Assembly (NCBI RefSeq): GCF_963378075.1
Contig: NZ_OY726394.1
Span: 2,728,001 to 2,792,000, forward strand
DNA length: 64,000 bases
Direction: 5' to 3'
Origin: Mycolicibacter sp. MU0083
GTDB taxonomy: Bacteria > Actinomycetota > Actinomycetes > Mycobacteriales > Mycobacteriaceae
In this document: piece by piece, positions 17,809-26,933 of the stretch
How the letters are laid out: each line of letters starts with the position of its first letter
Numbering within the stretch: position 1 is the stretch's first letter
Translations under genes and position numbers: made by a program
Notes under the pieces: generated by a model
The model's database searches: none
The model's input: only the letters and a program-made list of their open reading frames with translations
What the model was told of the DNA's origin: nothing

Positions 17809-19152
17809 TCACCCCGCCGGGGCCGCGCTGATCATGCGGTAACGCCGAAGCGCTTCGAGCCGTTCCCGGGCGTGGTCGACGATCGGCGCGGGATAGCCGC
17901 CGGGCCGCGGCCCTTTCACCAGGTGGGCATCGTCGGTATCGGCCAGTTCCGGAACCCAACGGCGGACGTATGCACCGTCGGGATCGAACTTCTTGCCCTG
18001 GGTGCTCGGGTTGAACACCCGAAAATAGGGTGCGGCGTCGGTGCCACTGCCGGCGCACCACTGCCACCCGTGCTGATTGCTGGCCAGGTCCGCGTCGACC
18101 AGTTGCTCGAGGAACCACCGGGCGCCCCACTGCCAGGGCAGGTGCAGGTCTTTGACCAGAAACGAGGCCGCCAACATCCGGACCCGGTTGTGCATGAATC
18201 CGGTGTGCAGCAGTTGGCGCATGCCCGCATCCACCATCGGGTAGCCGGTACGGCCCTGCTGCCAGGCCGCGAACCGGCGGCATGCGTCCTCGTCGCGGTC
18301 GGTCTCGATGCCGTCGAAGACGCCGTTCCAGTTCTGCCAGGCACTGCGCGGCCAGTGATGCAGCACGGCGGCGTAGAAGTCCCGGAATGCCAGCTCGCGC
18401 AGATACGCCTGGTGTCCCTCGCGGCGCAGATCGAGATCGGCGGCCATGGTGCGGGGATGGATGGTCCCGAACTTCAGATGCGCCGACATTTTGGAGCCAC
18501 CGTCGAGATCCGGGCGGTCGCGGTTACGCGCATAGTCGTCGAGACCGCCGTCGACGAACTGCGTCCAGCTGCGGGTCGCCGCCGTCTCGCCCGCGGCGAA
18601 CCCCGGTTCGATCGGCGGGTTGGGGATCGCCACCCGGTCGGGGAACCCCCGGGGATCGACCCAGCGCACCGCGTCCGGCCGCGACGGGGCCGGCGATCGC
18701 CAACCCGTGTCGCGCCAGCGGCGATAGAACGGGGTGAACACTCGATAGAAGGTGCCGTCGTCCTTCCTGACCCGGCCGGGTGAGACCAGGTACGGCGATC
18801 CGGCGGCCAGCAGCGGCACCTCGCCCAGCGCGGTCGCCACGCGGGCATCCCGTCGGCGTCCGAACGGGGCGAAGTCTTCGCTGACGTGTACCGCCGAGGC
18901 GCCGATGTGGGCCACGAGCTGCGGGATGCGCTCCTCGGGGCGTCCGCGGGTCACCAGCAGCCGTCCGTCGAGGCGGTCGTGCAGTTCCCGCAGTGCCGCA
19001 CTCAGATACGCCATCCTGCGCGGGCCCGCGGACGCTTCCAGCCGCGGATCCAGCACGAAGCAGGCCAGCACCTCACCGCCGTCGGCGGCGGCCGGCACCG
19101 TCGGCAGGTCGCGCAGGCGCAGATCGCGGCGGAACCACAGCACCGAGGGCAT
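17809..19152 (-). CDS. phr: Deoxyribodipyrimidine photolyase (class I)
   Basis: A 447-residue cryptochrome/photolyase. The N-terminal antenna domain begins SVLWFRRDLRLRD. The C-terminal FAD domain contains LRELAFRDFYAAVLHHWP, TGYPMVDAGMRQLLHTGFMH, NRVRMLAASFLVKDL and ASNQHGWQWCAGSGTDAAPY, which matches the CPD photolyase class I signature. It repairs UV pyrimidine dimers with blue light. It starts 22 bp after the PPOX gene stop, so is probably co-transcribed with it. M. tuberculosis has no photolyase at this locus. Confidence 0.95.
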   Translation of the reverse strand: MPSVLWFRRDLRLRDLPTVPAAADGGEVLACFVLDPRLEASAGPRRMAYLSAALRELHDRLDGRLLVTRGRPEERIPQLVAHIGASAVHVSEDFAPFGRRRDARVATALGEVPLLAAGSPYLVSPGRVRKDDGTFYRVFTPFYRRWRDTGWRSPAPSRPDAVRWVDPRGFPDRVAIPNPPIEPGFAAGETAATRSWTQFVDGGLDDYARNRDRPDLDGGSKMSAHLKFGTIHPRTMAADLDLRREGHQAYLRELAFRDFYAAVLHHWPRSAWQNWNGVFDGIETDRDEDACRRFAAWQQGRTGYPMVDAGMRQLLHTGFMHNRVRMLAASFLVKDLHLPWQWGARWFLEQLVDADLASNQHGWQWCAGSGTDAAPYFRVFNPSTQGKKFDPDGAYVRRWVPELADTDDAHLVKGPRPGGYPAPIVDHARERLEALRRYRMISAAPAG

Positions 19153-19174
19153 CTGCCCAGTCTGCCCGTCCGCC

Positions 19175-19561
19175 TCAACCGGCGGGGGTGATCTCCAGAC
19201 CGATGTGGACCTTGTCGATACCGCCGCGCACGAGCGAATGCGGGACGAACCACCAGGCGTGCCACCAGTACCGCTTGACGACGGCGTCGTAGACACGCCG
19301 GGTCTCGGATTTGGGCAGTACTCGGGCCACGGCCTCGACGGGTTCACCCTTGGGTTTGCCCAGTACGCCGCATTTTCCGATGGTGACTCGCGGAGTGTTG
19401 TTGATCCGCTTGGTCTTCCACGATCCGTCATCGGTGATGATGAGCAGCCGGCCGTCGACGGGCACCCCCCAGACCGGGGTCGGTTTGGGCCTGCCGTCCT
19501 TGGTGAAGGTGGTCAGCAGCAGATACTTCTCGCGGTACACGTCCGAGAATGTCGGCGTCAT
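19175..19561 (-). CDS. PPOX-class F420/flavin-dependent oxidoreductase-like protein
   Basis: A 128-residue split-barrel protein of the pyridoxamine 5'-phosphate oxidase superfamily, F420-dependent subgroup: REKYLLLTTFTKDGRPKPTP at the N terminus, RLLIITDDGSWKTKRINN, PRVTIGKC and a C-terminal tail. The cofactor (F420 or FMN) and substrate are unknown. The ATG at 19561 overlaps the FAD oxidoreductase stop by 4 bp (ATGA), so it is translationally coupled. It sits in the acetyltransferase/FAD oxidoreductase/PPOX/photolyase run. Confidence 0.88.
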   Translation of the reverse strand: MTPTFSDVYREKYLLLTTFTKDGRPKPTPVWGVPVDGRLLIITDDGSWKTKRINNTPRVTIGKCGVLGKPKGEPVEAVARVLPKSETRRVYDAVVKRYWWHAWWFVPHSLVRGGIDKVHIGLEITPAG

Positions 19562-20709
19562 GACTCGAGTCTGACAGCTCCCAGCGGATCGTTGCGACGA
19601 ACGCCGCGATAGATGCCGCGCCGCACGATCCACGGATACAGCACCCGGTCGACGGACCACGCCGGGAAGCGGAACGCCCGCCCCGACGGGGCGAACACCT
19701 CCAGGCCCTCGGGCTGCGGTCCCAGCACCGAACCCCAGCGTCGGGTGTGCGGCCGGTAGTGGCGCAACGGCCGGCCGTTCAGCGCGGCGCGCACGTTACG
19801 CGCGAGCAAACCGTCGGCGCGGTTACGGGCCGAGCTGCGCAGCGGATCGGTTGCCGCGACGTCACCGATGGCGAACACCCGTGGGTGCCCCGGCACCCGC
19901 AGGTCCGGCTGCACCCGCACGAATCCGTCGTCGTCGAGCAGCCCGGCCGGCAACCAGCCGGTATTGGGCCGCACCCGGCCGATCGCCCACAGCACCGCAT
20001 CCGCCGACGCCGGTGGTTGTCCGGTGCTCCAGTGCACCGGCCCGGCGGTGATGCGGTCGCAGTCGAAGCCGGCGGGGATCACCGCGCGGTGTTCGGGGTG
20101 CAGCACCACTCCGGCGTCGGTCAGCCGGCGGGCGACGGTGTCCCAGACCCGCCGGTGGTGTTCGCGCAGCGCCCGCTGCCCGGGAAAGTACAGGTTGACG
20201 GGCTTGCCGGGCCAGGTGCGGGCGATGTTGGCCGCACTGCTGACCGCGGCGGCGCCGCCGCCGATGATGCACACCGATTCCGCCGATTGCAGCCGGGCGT
20301 GCGCGTCGGTCAGTTCGGCGGCCACGTCACCGGCCGACTGGGTGGTGGCACGACGCCAGAACCCGTTGCTGACCCCGGTCGCGATCACCAGCGCGTCGTA
20401 GGGCTCCACCCGACGGGAGCCGTCGGCGCACACGACCGAGACCTCGCGGGCCTCGAAATCGACCCCGGATACCGCGCCGTGCACGGTGCGCACCCCGTCC
20501 AGGCGGCCGAGGCGGTCGAACGGCAGCCAGTACTCCCTGGCCCACCGTTCGGGGCGAGACAACCGCAGCCCGAGTTCTTGGCCGCTGACCAGCGCGGGTT
20601 TGACCGAGATTCCGACCACCTCGGCGTGCCCGGCCAACCGGATGGCGGTCAGTACGCCGCTGTCGCCCAGGCCTGCGATGACCACGCGCGGCCGCGTCAC
20701 CGACACCAC
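19558..20709 (-). CDS. FAD-dependent pyridine nucleotide-disulfide oxidoreductase-like protein
   Basis: A 383-residue two-dinucleotide-domain flavoprotein. The N-terminal FAD region is RVVIAGLGDSGVLTAIRLAG, ALVIATGVSNGFW closes the domain, the second nucleotide motif is CIIGGGAAAVSSAAN, and the C-terminal FAD motif is RVFAIGDVAATDPL. It resembles NDH-2/AIF-like reductases; no CxxC redox pair is seen. Electron acceptor unknown. GTG 20709 directly abuts the TGA of the acetyltransferase gene and its own stop overlaps the PPOX ATG, so it lies between coupled genes. Confidence 0.87.
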   Translation of the reverse strand: MVSVTRPRVVIAGLGDSGVLTAIRLAGHAEVVGISVKPALVSGQELGLRLSRPERWAREYWLPFDRLGRLDGVRTVHGAVSGVDFEAREVSVVCADGSRRVEPYDALVIATGVSNGFWRRATTQSAGDVAAELTDAHARLQSAESVCIIGGGAAAVSSAANIARTWPGKPVNLYFPGQRALREHHRRVWDTVARRLTDAGVVLHPEHRAVIPAGFDCDRITAGPVHWSTGQPPASADAVLWAIGRVRPNTGWLPAGLLDDDGFVRVQPDLRVPGHPRVFAIGDVAATDPLRSSARNRADGLLARNVRAALNGRPLRHYRPHTRRWGSVLGPQPEGLEVFAPSGRAFRFPAWSVDRVLYPWIVRRGIYRGVRRNDPLGAVRLES

Positions 20710-21450
20710 TCAGCCCTGAGCGGCCTTCTTGCGCTCGATATCGGCCAGCGCGGCCGCCAATTCGGCCCGCTCGGCGGCGGTGGTCTCCCAGGCCAGTTTG
20801 CGGTTCTTGACCACCTTCGCCGGTGCACCGACCGCGATCGAATAGTCGGGGATGACGCCCTTGACCACCGCGTGGGCGCCCAGGACGCAGCCGCGGCCGA
20901 TGCTGGTGTCGCGCAGGATGGTGACCTTGGTCGCGACCCAGGTGTCGGGTCCGATCCGGACCGGGCTCTTGATGATGCCCTGGTCTTTGATCGGATAGGT
21001 GATGTCGTCCATCTTGTGGTCGAAGTCGCAGACGTAGCACCAGTCGGCCATCAGCACCGAATCGCCGAGTTCGATGTCGAGGTAGGTGTTGATGACGTTG
21101 TCGCGCCCCAGCACCACCTTGTCGCCGAACCGCAGTGATCCCTCGTGCGCCCGGATGGTGTTCTTGTCGCCGATGTGCACCCAGCGGCCGATCTCCATGT
21201 AGGACATCTCCGGGGTGGCCTGGATCTCCACGTCCTTGCCCAGGAACACCATGCCGCGGGTGACGATGTGCGGGTTGGCCAGTTTGAACTTCAGCAGTCG
21301 CCAGTAGCGCACCAGGTACCACGGGGTGTAGGCCTTATTGGCCAGCACCCATCGCAGCGAGGCCAGCGTGAGGAACTTGGCCTGGCGCGGGTCGCGCAGC
21401 CGCGAACCCCGCCAGCGTTTGTGGATCGGAGCACCCCACATCGTCGTCAT
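20710..21450 (-). CDS. Left-handed beta-helix acetyl/acyltransferase (Rv3034c-like, MGLP locus)
   Basis: 246 residues with hexapeptide-repeat signatures: GDKVVLGRDNVINTYLDIEL, ADWCYVCDFDHKMDDI, IGPDTWVATKVTILRDTSIG, GCVLGAHAVVKG, then the DYSIAVGAPAKVVKNRK end typical of LbH O-acetyltransferases. Rv3034c is proposed to acylate methylglucose lipopolysaccharide; here that is by synteny. The ATG at 21450 starts MTTMWGAPIHKRW. Its stop abuts the FAD oxidoreductase start, coupling a polysaccharide gene with redox genes. Confidence 0.88.
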   Translation of the reverse strand: MTTMWGAPIHKRWRGSRLRDPRQAKFLTLASLRWVLANKAYTPWYLVRYWRLLKFKLANPHIVTRGMVFLGKDVEIQATPEMSYMEIGRWVHIGDKNTIRAHEGSLRFGDKVVLGRDNVINTYLDIELGDSVLMADWCYVCDFDHKMDDITYPIKDQGIIKSPVRIGPDTWVATKVTILRDTSIGRGCVLGAHAVVKGVIPDYSIAVGAPAKVVKNRKLAWETTAAERAELAAALADIERKKAAQG

Positions 21451-21540
21451 GGCCGGAAAGCCTACGCGAGCGGTCTCCGGGCACGCGCTACCCTCACCTG
21501 GATTGTTCACACACCCGGCCGAGGATTGGGGATTGCCACT

Positions 21541-22839
21541 GTGTTGCGGCGACGTGGTGCCCTGGCCGGACTCGCACTGGCGGTGACGGCCGTGCTGCTG
21601 GGCGGCTGCGCCAACACCGACTCGTGCGTCGATGCCGCCCCGGCGCCGGGCTGGCCCGCCCAGTACGCCGACGCCGCCAACAGCAGTCACACCGCGACCT
21701 CCGGCGCCACCGACCTGCAATTGGACTGGATTCGCTCGGTCAAGGGCGAGTTGGGGGCGCAGCCCGCCCTGGGTGTGCACGGCTGGATGGTGCTCAACGC
21801 CGCGACGGACGACGGCTGCTCGCTGATGCAGTGGGAGAACGCCGACCGTGGCCGGCAGCGCTGGTGCACCCGCCTGCATCAGGGCGGCGAGTTCTTCGGA
21901 CCGCTCATCGACGGTTTCGACAACGTCTACGTCGGGCAGCCCGGTGCGATGCTGTCGTTCCCGCCGACGCAGTGGATCCGGTGGCGGGCACCGGTGATCG
22001 GAATGCCGTCGACTCCCCGGATCCTCGGCGACGGCCTGCTGCTGGTGGTCACCCATCTGGGGCAGGTGCTGATCTTCGACGCCCACCGCGGCACCGTCAC
22101 CGGCACCCCGTTGGATCTGGTGGACGGCGTCGATCCGACCGACTTCCAGCGCGGACTGTCCGACTGCGCACCGGCCCGCCCGGACTGCCCGGTGGCCTCT
22201 GCGCCCGCGTTCTCCGCGGCGAGTAACACCGTGGTGGTGAGCCTGTGGCAGCCGGGAGCCAAGGAATCCGGCCTGGTGGGACTCAGATACCACCCGGGGG
22301 GCACACCGCTGCTCACCCAGGAATGGGCCAGCGACGCCGTCGCGGCCGGTGTGCTGGCCAGCCCGGTGTTGTCCGCCGATGGGTCGACGGTCTACGTCAA
22401 CGGGCGCGACCAGCGCCTGTGGGCGCTCGATGCCTCCGACGGCAGCGCGAAATGGTCGGTGCCGTTGAAGTTCCTGGCCCAGACCCCGCCCGCGGTGACG
22501 CCCGACGGATTGATCGTCTCCGGTGGCGGCCCCGACACCGAGCTGGTCGCGTTCCGCGATCGGGGCGACGCCGCCGAAGAGGTATGGCGGCGTGAGGACA
22601 CCGCGCCGTTGTCCGCGTCGAGTCTGGCGGGCAAGGTCGGCTACACGGTCGTGTCGGGCACCAGCCTGGGCCCGGCCGGCCTGTCGCTGATGGTGTTCGA
22701 CCCGGCCGACGGCCGCACCGTCAACAGCTACCCGTTGCCCGAGGCCCGCGGTTTCCCGCTCGGGGTGTCGGTCGGCAACGACCGGCGGGTGGTGGTCGCC
22801 ACCAGCGCGGGCCAGGTGTTCAGCTTCGCCCCGGCCTGA
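21541..22839 (+). CDS. Lipoprotein with PQQ-like beta-propeller (Rv3035-like)
   Basis: 432 residues. The signal peptide has lipobox LGGC (Cys23), followed by repeated beta-propeller blades of PQQ/outer-membrane-assembly type (VYVNGRDQRLWALDASDGSA, KWSVPLKF, VVVATSAGQVFSF). Anchored outside the membrane; function unknown, but conserved in the MGLP locus as Rv3035. GTG 21541 gives a good signal peptide; frames opening earlier from 21145 read through an opposing gene and are rejected. Divergent from the acetyltransferase. Confidence 0.88.
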   Translation: MLRRRGALAGLALAVTAVLLGGCANTDSCVDAAPAPGWPAQYADAANSSHTATSGATDLQLDWIRSVKGELGAQPALGVHGWMVLNAATDDGCSLMQWENADRGRQRWCTRLHQGGEFFGPLIDGFDNVYVGQPGAMLSFPPTQWIRWRAPVIGMPSTPRILGDGLLLVVTHLGQVLIFDAHRGTVTGTPLDLVDGVDPTDFQRGLSDCAPARPDCPVASAPAFSAASNTVVVSLWQPGAKESGLVGLRYHPGGTPLLTQEWASDAVAAGVLASPVLSADGSTVYVNGRDQRLWALDASDGSAKWSVPLKFLAQTPPAVTPDGLIVSGGGPDTELVAFRDRGDAAEEVWRREDTAPLSASSLAGKVGYTVVSGTSLGPAGLSLMVFDPADGRTVNSYPLPEARGFPLGVSVGNDRRVVVATSAGQVFSFAPA

Positions 22840-22853
22840 CCTGGCGACCGGAT

Positions 22854-23552
22854 CTAGACGGCCAGCGGCGGGATCGCGGCGCGCGGCACCTTCACCGAGG
22901 TGGCGCCGGAGCTCATCGGCAGCAGTTCACCGGGGGCGAAGTAGAAGATCACGTCCTCGTTGGTGATGGCGAAGTTCTGGTAGTGCGTCGGATCCATGCC
23001 CGAGCCCGACGAGATCAGGAACGCCGGCACTCCGGTCTGGCGCTCCAGGTCGCGCTGCACGAGCGGAAAGATCGCCTCCAGCGGCTTGCTGTTGGGCGCG
23101 AACAGTGTCTCGAAGGTGATCGGCTTGCGGGTCGCCAGGTCGTAGTTGAACGACTGATACCAGGTGGACGGTTGCGGCCCGCCGAGATCCTGGAAGATCT
23201 TCAGCACGACGCTCTGGGTGCCCTTGGGGGCTTGACCGGAGCGGTGCTGCTCGGAGGTGGCGTCCATTTCGTAGGGCATGTCCCGCGACCCCGGCGACTT
23301 GGCCACGGTCAAGAACCCGTCGCGGTTCTGCACCAGGTAGTCGGTGAGGGTCTGCTGGTCGGGATAGTCGACCGGGAATCTCATGTCGAGGGTGTAGCTG
23401 GCGTTCGAGGCATGCACGTGGCACTGGCCGGATTCGATCGAGCCGCCCAGTTCGGCGCAGGGCGAGGTCGCACCCGCCGAGGGCGCACCCGTCACACCCA
23501 ACCAACTGCCCACTACCCCACCCGTCAGCAGGGCGGCCACCAGAATGCGCAT
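22854..23552 (-). CDS. Secreted DUF3298/TB22.2-like protein (Rv3036c)
   Basis: 232 residues with a cleavable signal peptide (MRILVAALLTGGVVGSWLG, cleavage near ASAGA). The mature region has two cysteines near its N terminus (SPCAELGG, ESGQCHVHAS) and the RsiV/DUF3298 fold signature (ITFETLFAPNSKPL, ITNEDVIFYFAPGELLP). Rv3036c is a known secreted antigen family member reported to have esterase activity; activity here is unproven. ATG 23552 is chosen by signal-peptide fit. Convergent with the propeller lipoprotein gene. Confidence 0.87.
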   Translation of the reverse strand: MRILVAALLTGGVVGSWLGVTGAPSAGATSPCAELGGSIESGQCHVHASNASYTLDMRFPVDYPDQQTLTDYLVQNRDGFLTVAKSPGSRDMPYEMDATSEQHRSGQAPKGTQSVVLKIFQDLGGPQPSTWYQSFNYDLATRKPITFETLFAPNSKPLEAIFPLVQRDLERQTGVPAFLISSGSGMDPTHYQNFAITNEDVIFYFAPGELLPMSSGATSVKVPRAAIPPLAV

Positions 23553-23628
23553 CGTCGGTTCGTCTCGCTTTGTCTCGCCTTGCCGCAGCAAGAGGAATGG
23601 GCCGGAAGCCGATAGCCTACCGGGCCGC

Positions 23629-24942
23629 TCAGCGCGACGGACGACAGACGAACGCAATCGCGCGCGCCGCCGGCCCCGTCCCGATCCGGGTGATCACGAC
23701 CGACAGGGGCACCGATCCGCGTAGCCGCAACCGGCGGCGCAGTCCGTCCGGATCGGCCTGCACATCGCGCACGCCGCGCACCAGGATCTCCAGTGCCCCG
23801 CAGTCGTGGGCCGTCAACGCCTGACGAAGACGCTTCTCGCTGTAGGCCAGCGTCTCCAGTACCTCGAATCCGCGGACACCGTCCGGCAATTCGTCGCCGG
23901 AGAGGTAGGCGATGTCGGGGTCGAGCTGCCACAATCCGTGCCGCGCACCGTAGTGGCGGACCAGACCGGCCCGCACCACCGCTCCGTCCGGGTCGACGAT
24001 CCAGCGACCCGCCGGACGCACCTCGCAGTCGTCGGGGTCGGCGTCGGTGATCTGCTCGTCACGGTCGAGGATCGTGGCCCGGCGGCGCACCCCGGGTCCG
24101 GCCAACCCGGGTGACCACAGGCAGGCCTCGCGCACCGAGGCACGCCAGGAGACGATCTCGATCTCGCCGCGGAAACCGAGCATCTCGATCTTGTCGAAAT
24201 CGATTCCGGGAGCGGCTTTTACGGCGAAATCACGGTCGGAGTACACCTCGAACAGCCGATCCAGTGCGGGCTGGTAGTCAGCCGGGTCGAAGCGCCGCCG
24301 CCCGCCGCTTCGCCGGCCCGGGTCGGCCAGCACCACGGTTCCCCGACTGACCGGCGCCAGGGCATCGGCGCGCAGCACGGCCGTCCCGGGCAGGTTGTGG
24401 CGCGCCATCGCCAACCGCACCGGGTCGAGATCGCTGCCGAGGATGCGGTCGGTCAGCTCCGACAGCACCGCCAGTTCGGTGCCGATCGAGCAGGTCACGT
24501 CGTGGACGGCGGCGCCCGACGCGGCCGCGACCAATCGTCGGGCCCGGTGCCGTGCCACCGGCGCCGCGCTGGCCTGTTGCAGCGCCTCGTCGGTGAACAG
24601 CCACTGCGCCGTCTCCGGCAGTTCGGTCAGCTTCGCCGTCGCGCGTCGGCGCAGCAGCACGGTCTCGACCAGGGCAGGTGCCCGCTGCCCGAAACGACCG
24701 CGCAGTTCGGCGACGTCGGCGACCCGGGTGGCCTCGGTCAAGGCGAATCCGGCGGCCTCGGCCAGTGCGGCGACGCCGCCTGCCGAACGCAGGTAGCCGA
24801 CGTCGTCGGGGCTGAACTCTAGGACGGTTTGACCCCGGTGATCATCACGTTGTAGAACCAGCCCTTGGGGACCACTCGGCTGAGCACGTTGGCGTCCAGC
24901 CAGCTCAGGGTGGTCCAGCCGCCGAAGGCGAACTTCGCCCAC
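23629..24942 (-). CDS. Rv3037c-like SAM methyltransferase / THUMP-like domain protein (start uncertain)
   Basis: The conserved part (about 398 residues from LEFSPDDVGYL) carries a methyltransferase-like core (HDVTCSIGTELAVLSE, RILGSDLDPVRLAMARHNL, VLADPGRRSGGRRRF) and a C-terminal THUMP-like region (DCGALEILVRGVRDVQ). Rv3037c is a putative MGLP-locus methyltransferase. No ATG, GTG or TTG occurs between GTG 24942 and the conserved start near 24825. So either translation starts at 24942, overlapping the upstream gene by 124 bp, or a non-canonical codon near 24820-24855 is used. Downstream of Rv3038c-like gene. Confidence 0.75.
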   Translation of the reverse strand: MGEVRLRRLDHPELAGRQRAQPSGPQGLVLQRDDHRGQTVLEFSPDDVGYLRSAGGVAALAEAAGFALTEATRVADVAELRGRFGQRAPALVETVLLRRRATAKLTELPETAQWLFTDEALQQASAAPVARHRARRLVAAASGAAVHDVTCSIGTELAVLSELTDRILGSDLDPVRLAMARHNLPGTAVLRADALAPVSRGTVVLADPGRRSGGRRRFDPADYQPALDRLFEVYSDRDFAVKAAPGIDFDKIEMLGFRGEIEIVSWRASVREACLWSPGLAGPGVRRRATILDRDEQITDADPDDCEVRPAGRWIVDPDGAVVRAGLVRHYGARHGLWQLDPDIAYLSGDELPDGVRGFEVLETLAYSEKRLRQALTAHDCGALEILVRGVRDVQADPDGLRRRLRLRGSVPLSVVITRIGTGPAARAIAFVCRPSR

Positions 24943-25787
24943 TTCCAGCCGAGCTTGCCCGGGGGCACCGTGGACTCGAAGGTACGCACCGGCCAGCCGA
25001 GCATGGCGGCGGTGAACTCTTCGCTGGCGGTACGCACCTCGATCGCGCCGGCGTTGGTCGCCATCCGTTCCAGGTCACTGGGCTCGAAGGTGTGCAGGTC
25101 GACGATCCATTCCAGGGCCGCCGCACGCGAGTTCTCGTCGAGTTCCTCCTGCGGCCGTCGCCAGGAACCCATCCCGGGCAGCTTCATCGCGGCGACGGTG
25201 GTCTTCCAGGTCAGGTCGGCCAGCCGGCGGGCGTAGAAGTTGCCGACCGTGGTGGGCTCACCGGCGAACACGAACCGGCCACCGGGCTTGAGGACCCGCA
25301 TCACTTCGCGCAGCGACAACTCGACGTCCGGGATGTGGTGCAGCACCGCGTGCCCGACCACCAGGTCGAAGGTGTTGTCCTCGTAGGGGATCCCCTCGGC
25401 GTCGGCGACCCGGCCGTCGACGTCCAAGCCCAGGTTCTTGCCGTTGCGGGTGGCGACCTTGACCATGCCCGGCGACAGGTCGGTGACCGAGCCGCGCTGA
25501 GCGACCCCGGATTGCATCAGGTTGAGCAGGAAGAACCCGGTTCCGCAGCCCAGCTCCAGCGCCCGGTCATAGGGCAGGCCGGCCCGCTCGGCTTCGGGCA
25601 CGATCACGTCGAAGCGGCCGCGCGCGTAGTTGATACAGCGCTCGTCGTAGGAGATCGACCACTTCTCGTCGTACTGTTCGGCCTCCCAGTCGTGATAGAG
25701 CACCTGGGCGAGCTTGCTGTCGTGCCGAGCCGCTTCCACCTGTTCGGCGGTGGCGTGCGGGTTCGGCGTCGGGTCCGTACTGGTCAT
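24819..25787 (-). CDS. Class I SAM-dependent methyltransferase (Rv3038c-like)
   Basis: 322 residues. SAM motif I ALELGCGTGFFLLN lies near 75, GSVTDLSPGMVKVATRNGK follows, then DLVVGHAVLHHIPDVELS and VLKPGGRFVFAGEPTT. A C-terminal helical part (WLDANVLSRVVPKGWFYN) is characteristic of this mycobacterial family. Substrate unknown; lipid or glycolipid methylation is possible given the locus. The ATG start fits homologue N termini. The 3' end overlaps the possible start region of the Rv3037c-like gene. Confidence 0.88.
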   Translation of the reverse strand: MTSTDPTPNPHATAEQVEAARHDSKLAQVLYHDWEAEQYDEKWSISYDERCINYARGRFDVIVPEAERAGLPYDRALELGCGTGFFLLNLMQSGVAQRGSVTDLSPGMVKVATRNGKNLGLDVDGRVADAEGIPYEDNTFDLVVGHAVLHHIPDVELSLREVMRVLKPGGRFVFAGEPTTVGNFYARRLADLTWKTTVAAMKLPGMGSWRRPQEELDENSRAAALEWIVDLHTFEPSDLERMATNAGAIEVRTASEEFTAAMLGWPVRTFESTVPPGKLGWKWAKFAFGGWTTLSWLDANVLSRVVPKGWFYNVMITGVKPS

Positions 25788-25871
25788 GGTGGGTCAGCCT
25801 AACGGTTCGCGCCGCTACGGCGAAGCCGGGCGTAGCGCGGGGAAACACCACGCCCGGCGGCCCCGCCCGAC

Positions 25872-26933
25872 TCAGATCCCCAGTGCTCCGAGCAGGTCTC
25901 CCAGCGCATCGCCCGCATCCCCGCCGGCGGAGTCGGCCATCGAGCCGGTGATGGTGTCGATGACCGCCTGCGGGAACGCGGCGATCGCGTTGAACACGTC
26001 GGTGAAGCCGGTCTGCAGCGCGGTGCCGATACCGTCCGGGTCGCCGGCCTGCAGTGCCTCCCAGATATGCCAGGCGGCCACCTGCGGCGCGGAGATCAGG
26101 TCTCGCACGTCGACGAACAAGCCGGTGAGCAGGTCCGGGGTCTGCGGAACGGCCGTCCCGTCCCAGCTGACCATCGTCCAGCCGTCGGTGGGGTTGCCCT
26201 GCAGGATCGCCTGGCCCGCGTTGGGGGGCGGTCCGAGCGTTTCGAGCAGTTGCTGCACCAGCAGCGCGATCGGCGGGTTCTTGACATTCATCAGCGTCCA
26301 GATCGCGATCACCCCGCCGCTGGTGTACGCCACGTCGGCCAACGGCCCGCCGGCGTCGACGGTGTCGTGGTAGATGGCGTCCACGGCACCGCCGACCTGA
26401 TCGTCGAACTGCACACCGTTGATGGACCCGAACTCCGAGACCAGGGGAAATCCGAGCACCCACGCCGCCATCGGCGCGAAATAGCCGATCTCGGTCACCA
26501 GGTCGCGGGGCTGGCCCTCGAAGATGCCGGCGCCGACCTCGTTGAGCCCGCTCAACAGCCCGACGTCCATCCCCAGTGCCGCGGCCAGCGGAGCTGCCGT
26601 CTGCTGGGTGCGGATGAGATCGGAGGCGTAGATGCCGGCGAGGCCGCCGGGGAACTCGTCCTGGATGGCGGCCGCGACGGTGTTCGCCTGCTGGACGCCG
26701 GCATCCGACAGCGGTGCGCCGGGCGGGAGTGTGCCGAGGATGTCGTTGAGGTCGTCGGTCGACTGGCCGTGCCGCACCAGGTCCAGCGTGATCTGCTCGG
26801 CACCGGCGGTGAGCCGGACCGCCCAGGCCGATCCTGCGGCGGCCGTAGCCGCCACCGGCGCGGCGGCGCCGAGGCCGCATCCGATCAGTGCGATACCGAC
26901 GGCTGCCCGCGCACGGTTGACGGCTCGCTGCAT
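25872..26933 (-). CDS. Secreted histidine phosphatase paralogue 1, second catalytic His missing (pseudo-phosphatase)
   Basis: 353 residues with a signal peptide (hydrophobic stretch about 11-36). The phosphatase core has LVRHGQS with nucleophile H55, YASDLIRTQQ (R108) and LNEVGAGIFEG. Where paralogues 2 and 3 read NVAFAH, this protein reads DVAYTS: Ser205 replaces the second catalytic histidine. The C-terminal segment FNAIAAFPQAVIDTITGSM is shared with paralogue 2. ATG 26933 has GGGGGG upstream. Either inactive with a binding role, or changed in chemistry. Last of three tandem copies. Confidence 0.85.
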   Translation of the reverse strand: MQRAVNRARAAVGIALIGCGLGAAAPVAATAAAGSAWAVRLTAGAEQITLDLVRHGQSTDDLNDILGTLPPGAPLSDAGVQQANTVAAAIQDEFPGGLAGIYASDLIRTQQTAAPLAAALGMDVGLLSGLNEVGAGIFEGQPRDLVTEIGYFAPMAAWVLGFPLVSEFGSINGVQFDDQVGGAVDAIYHDTVDAGGPLADVAYTSGGVIAIWTLMNVKNPPIALLVQQLLETLGPPPNAGQAILQGNPTDGWTMVSWDGTAVPQTPDLLTGLFVDVRDLISAPQVAAWHIWEALQAGDPDGIGTALQTGFTDVFNAIAAFPQAVIDTITGSMADSAGGDAGDALGDLLGALGI

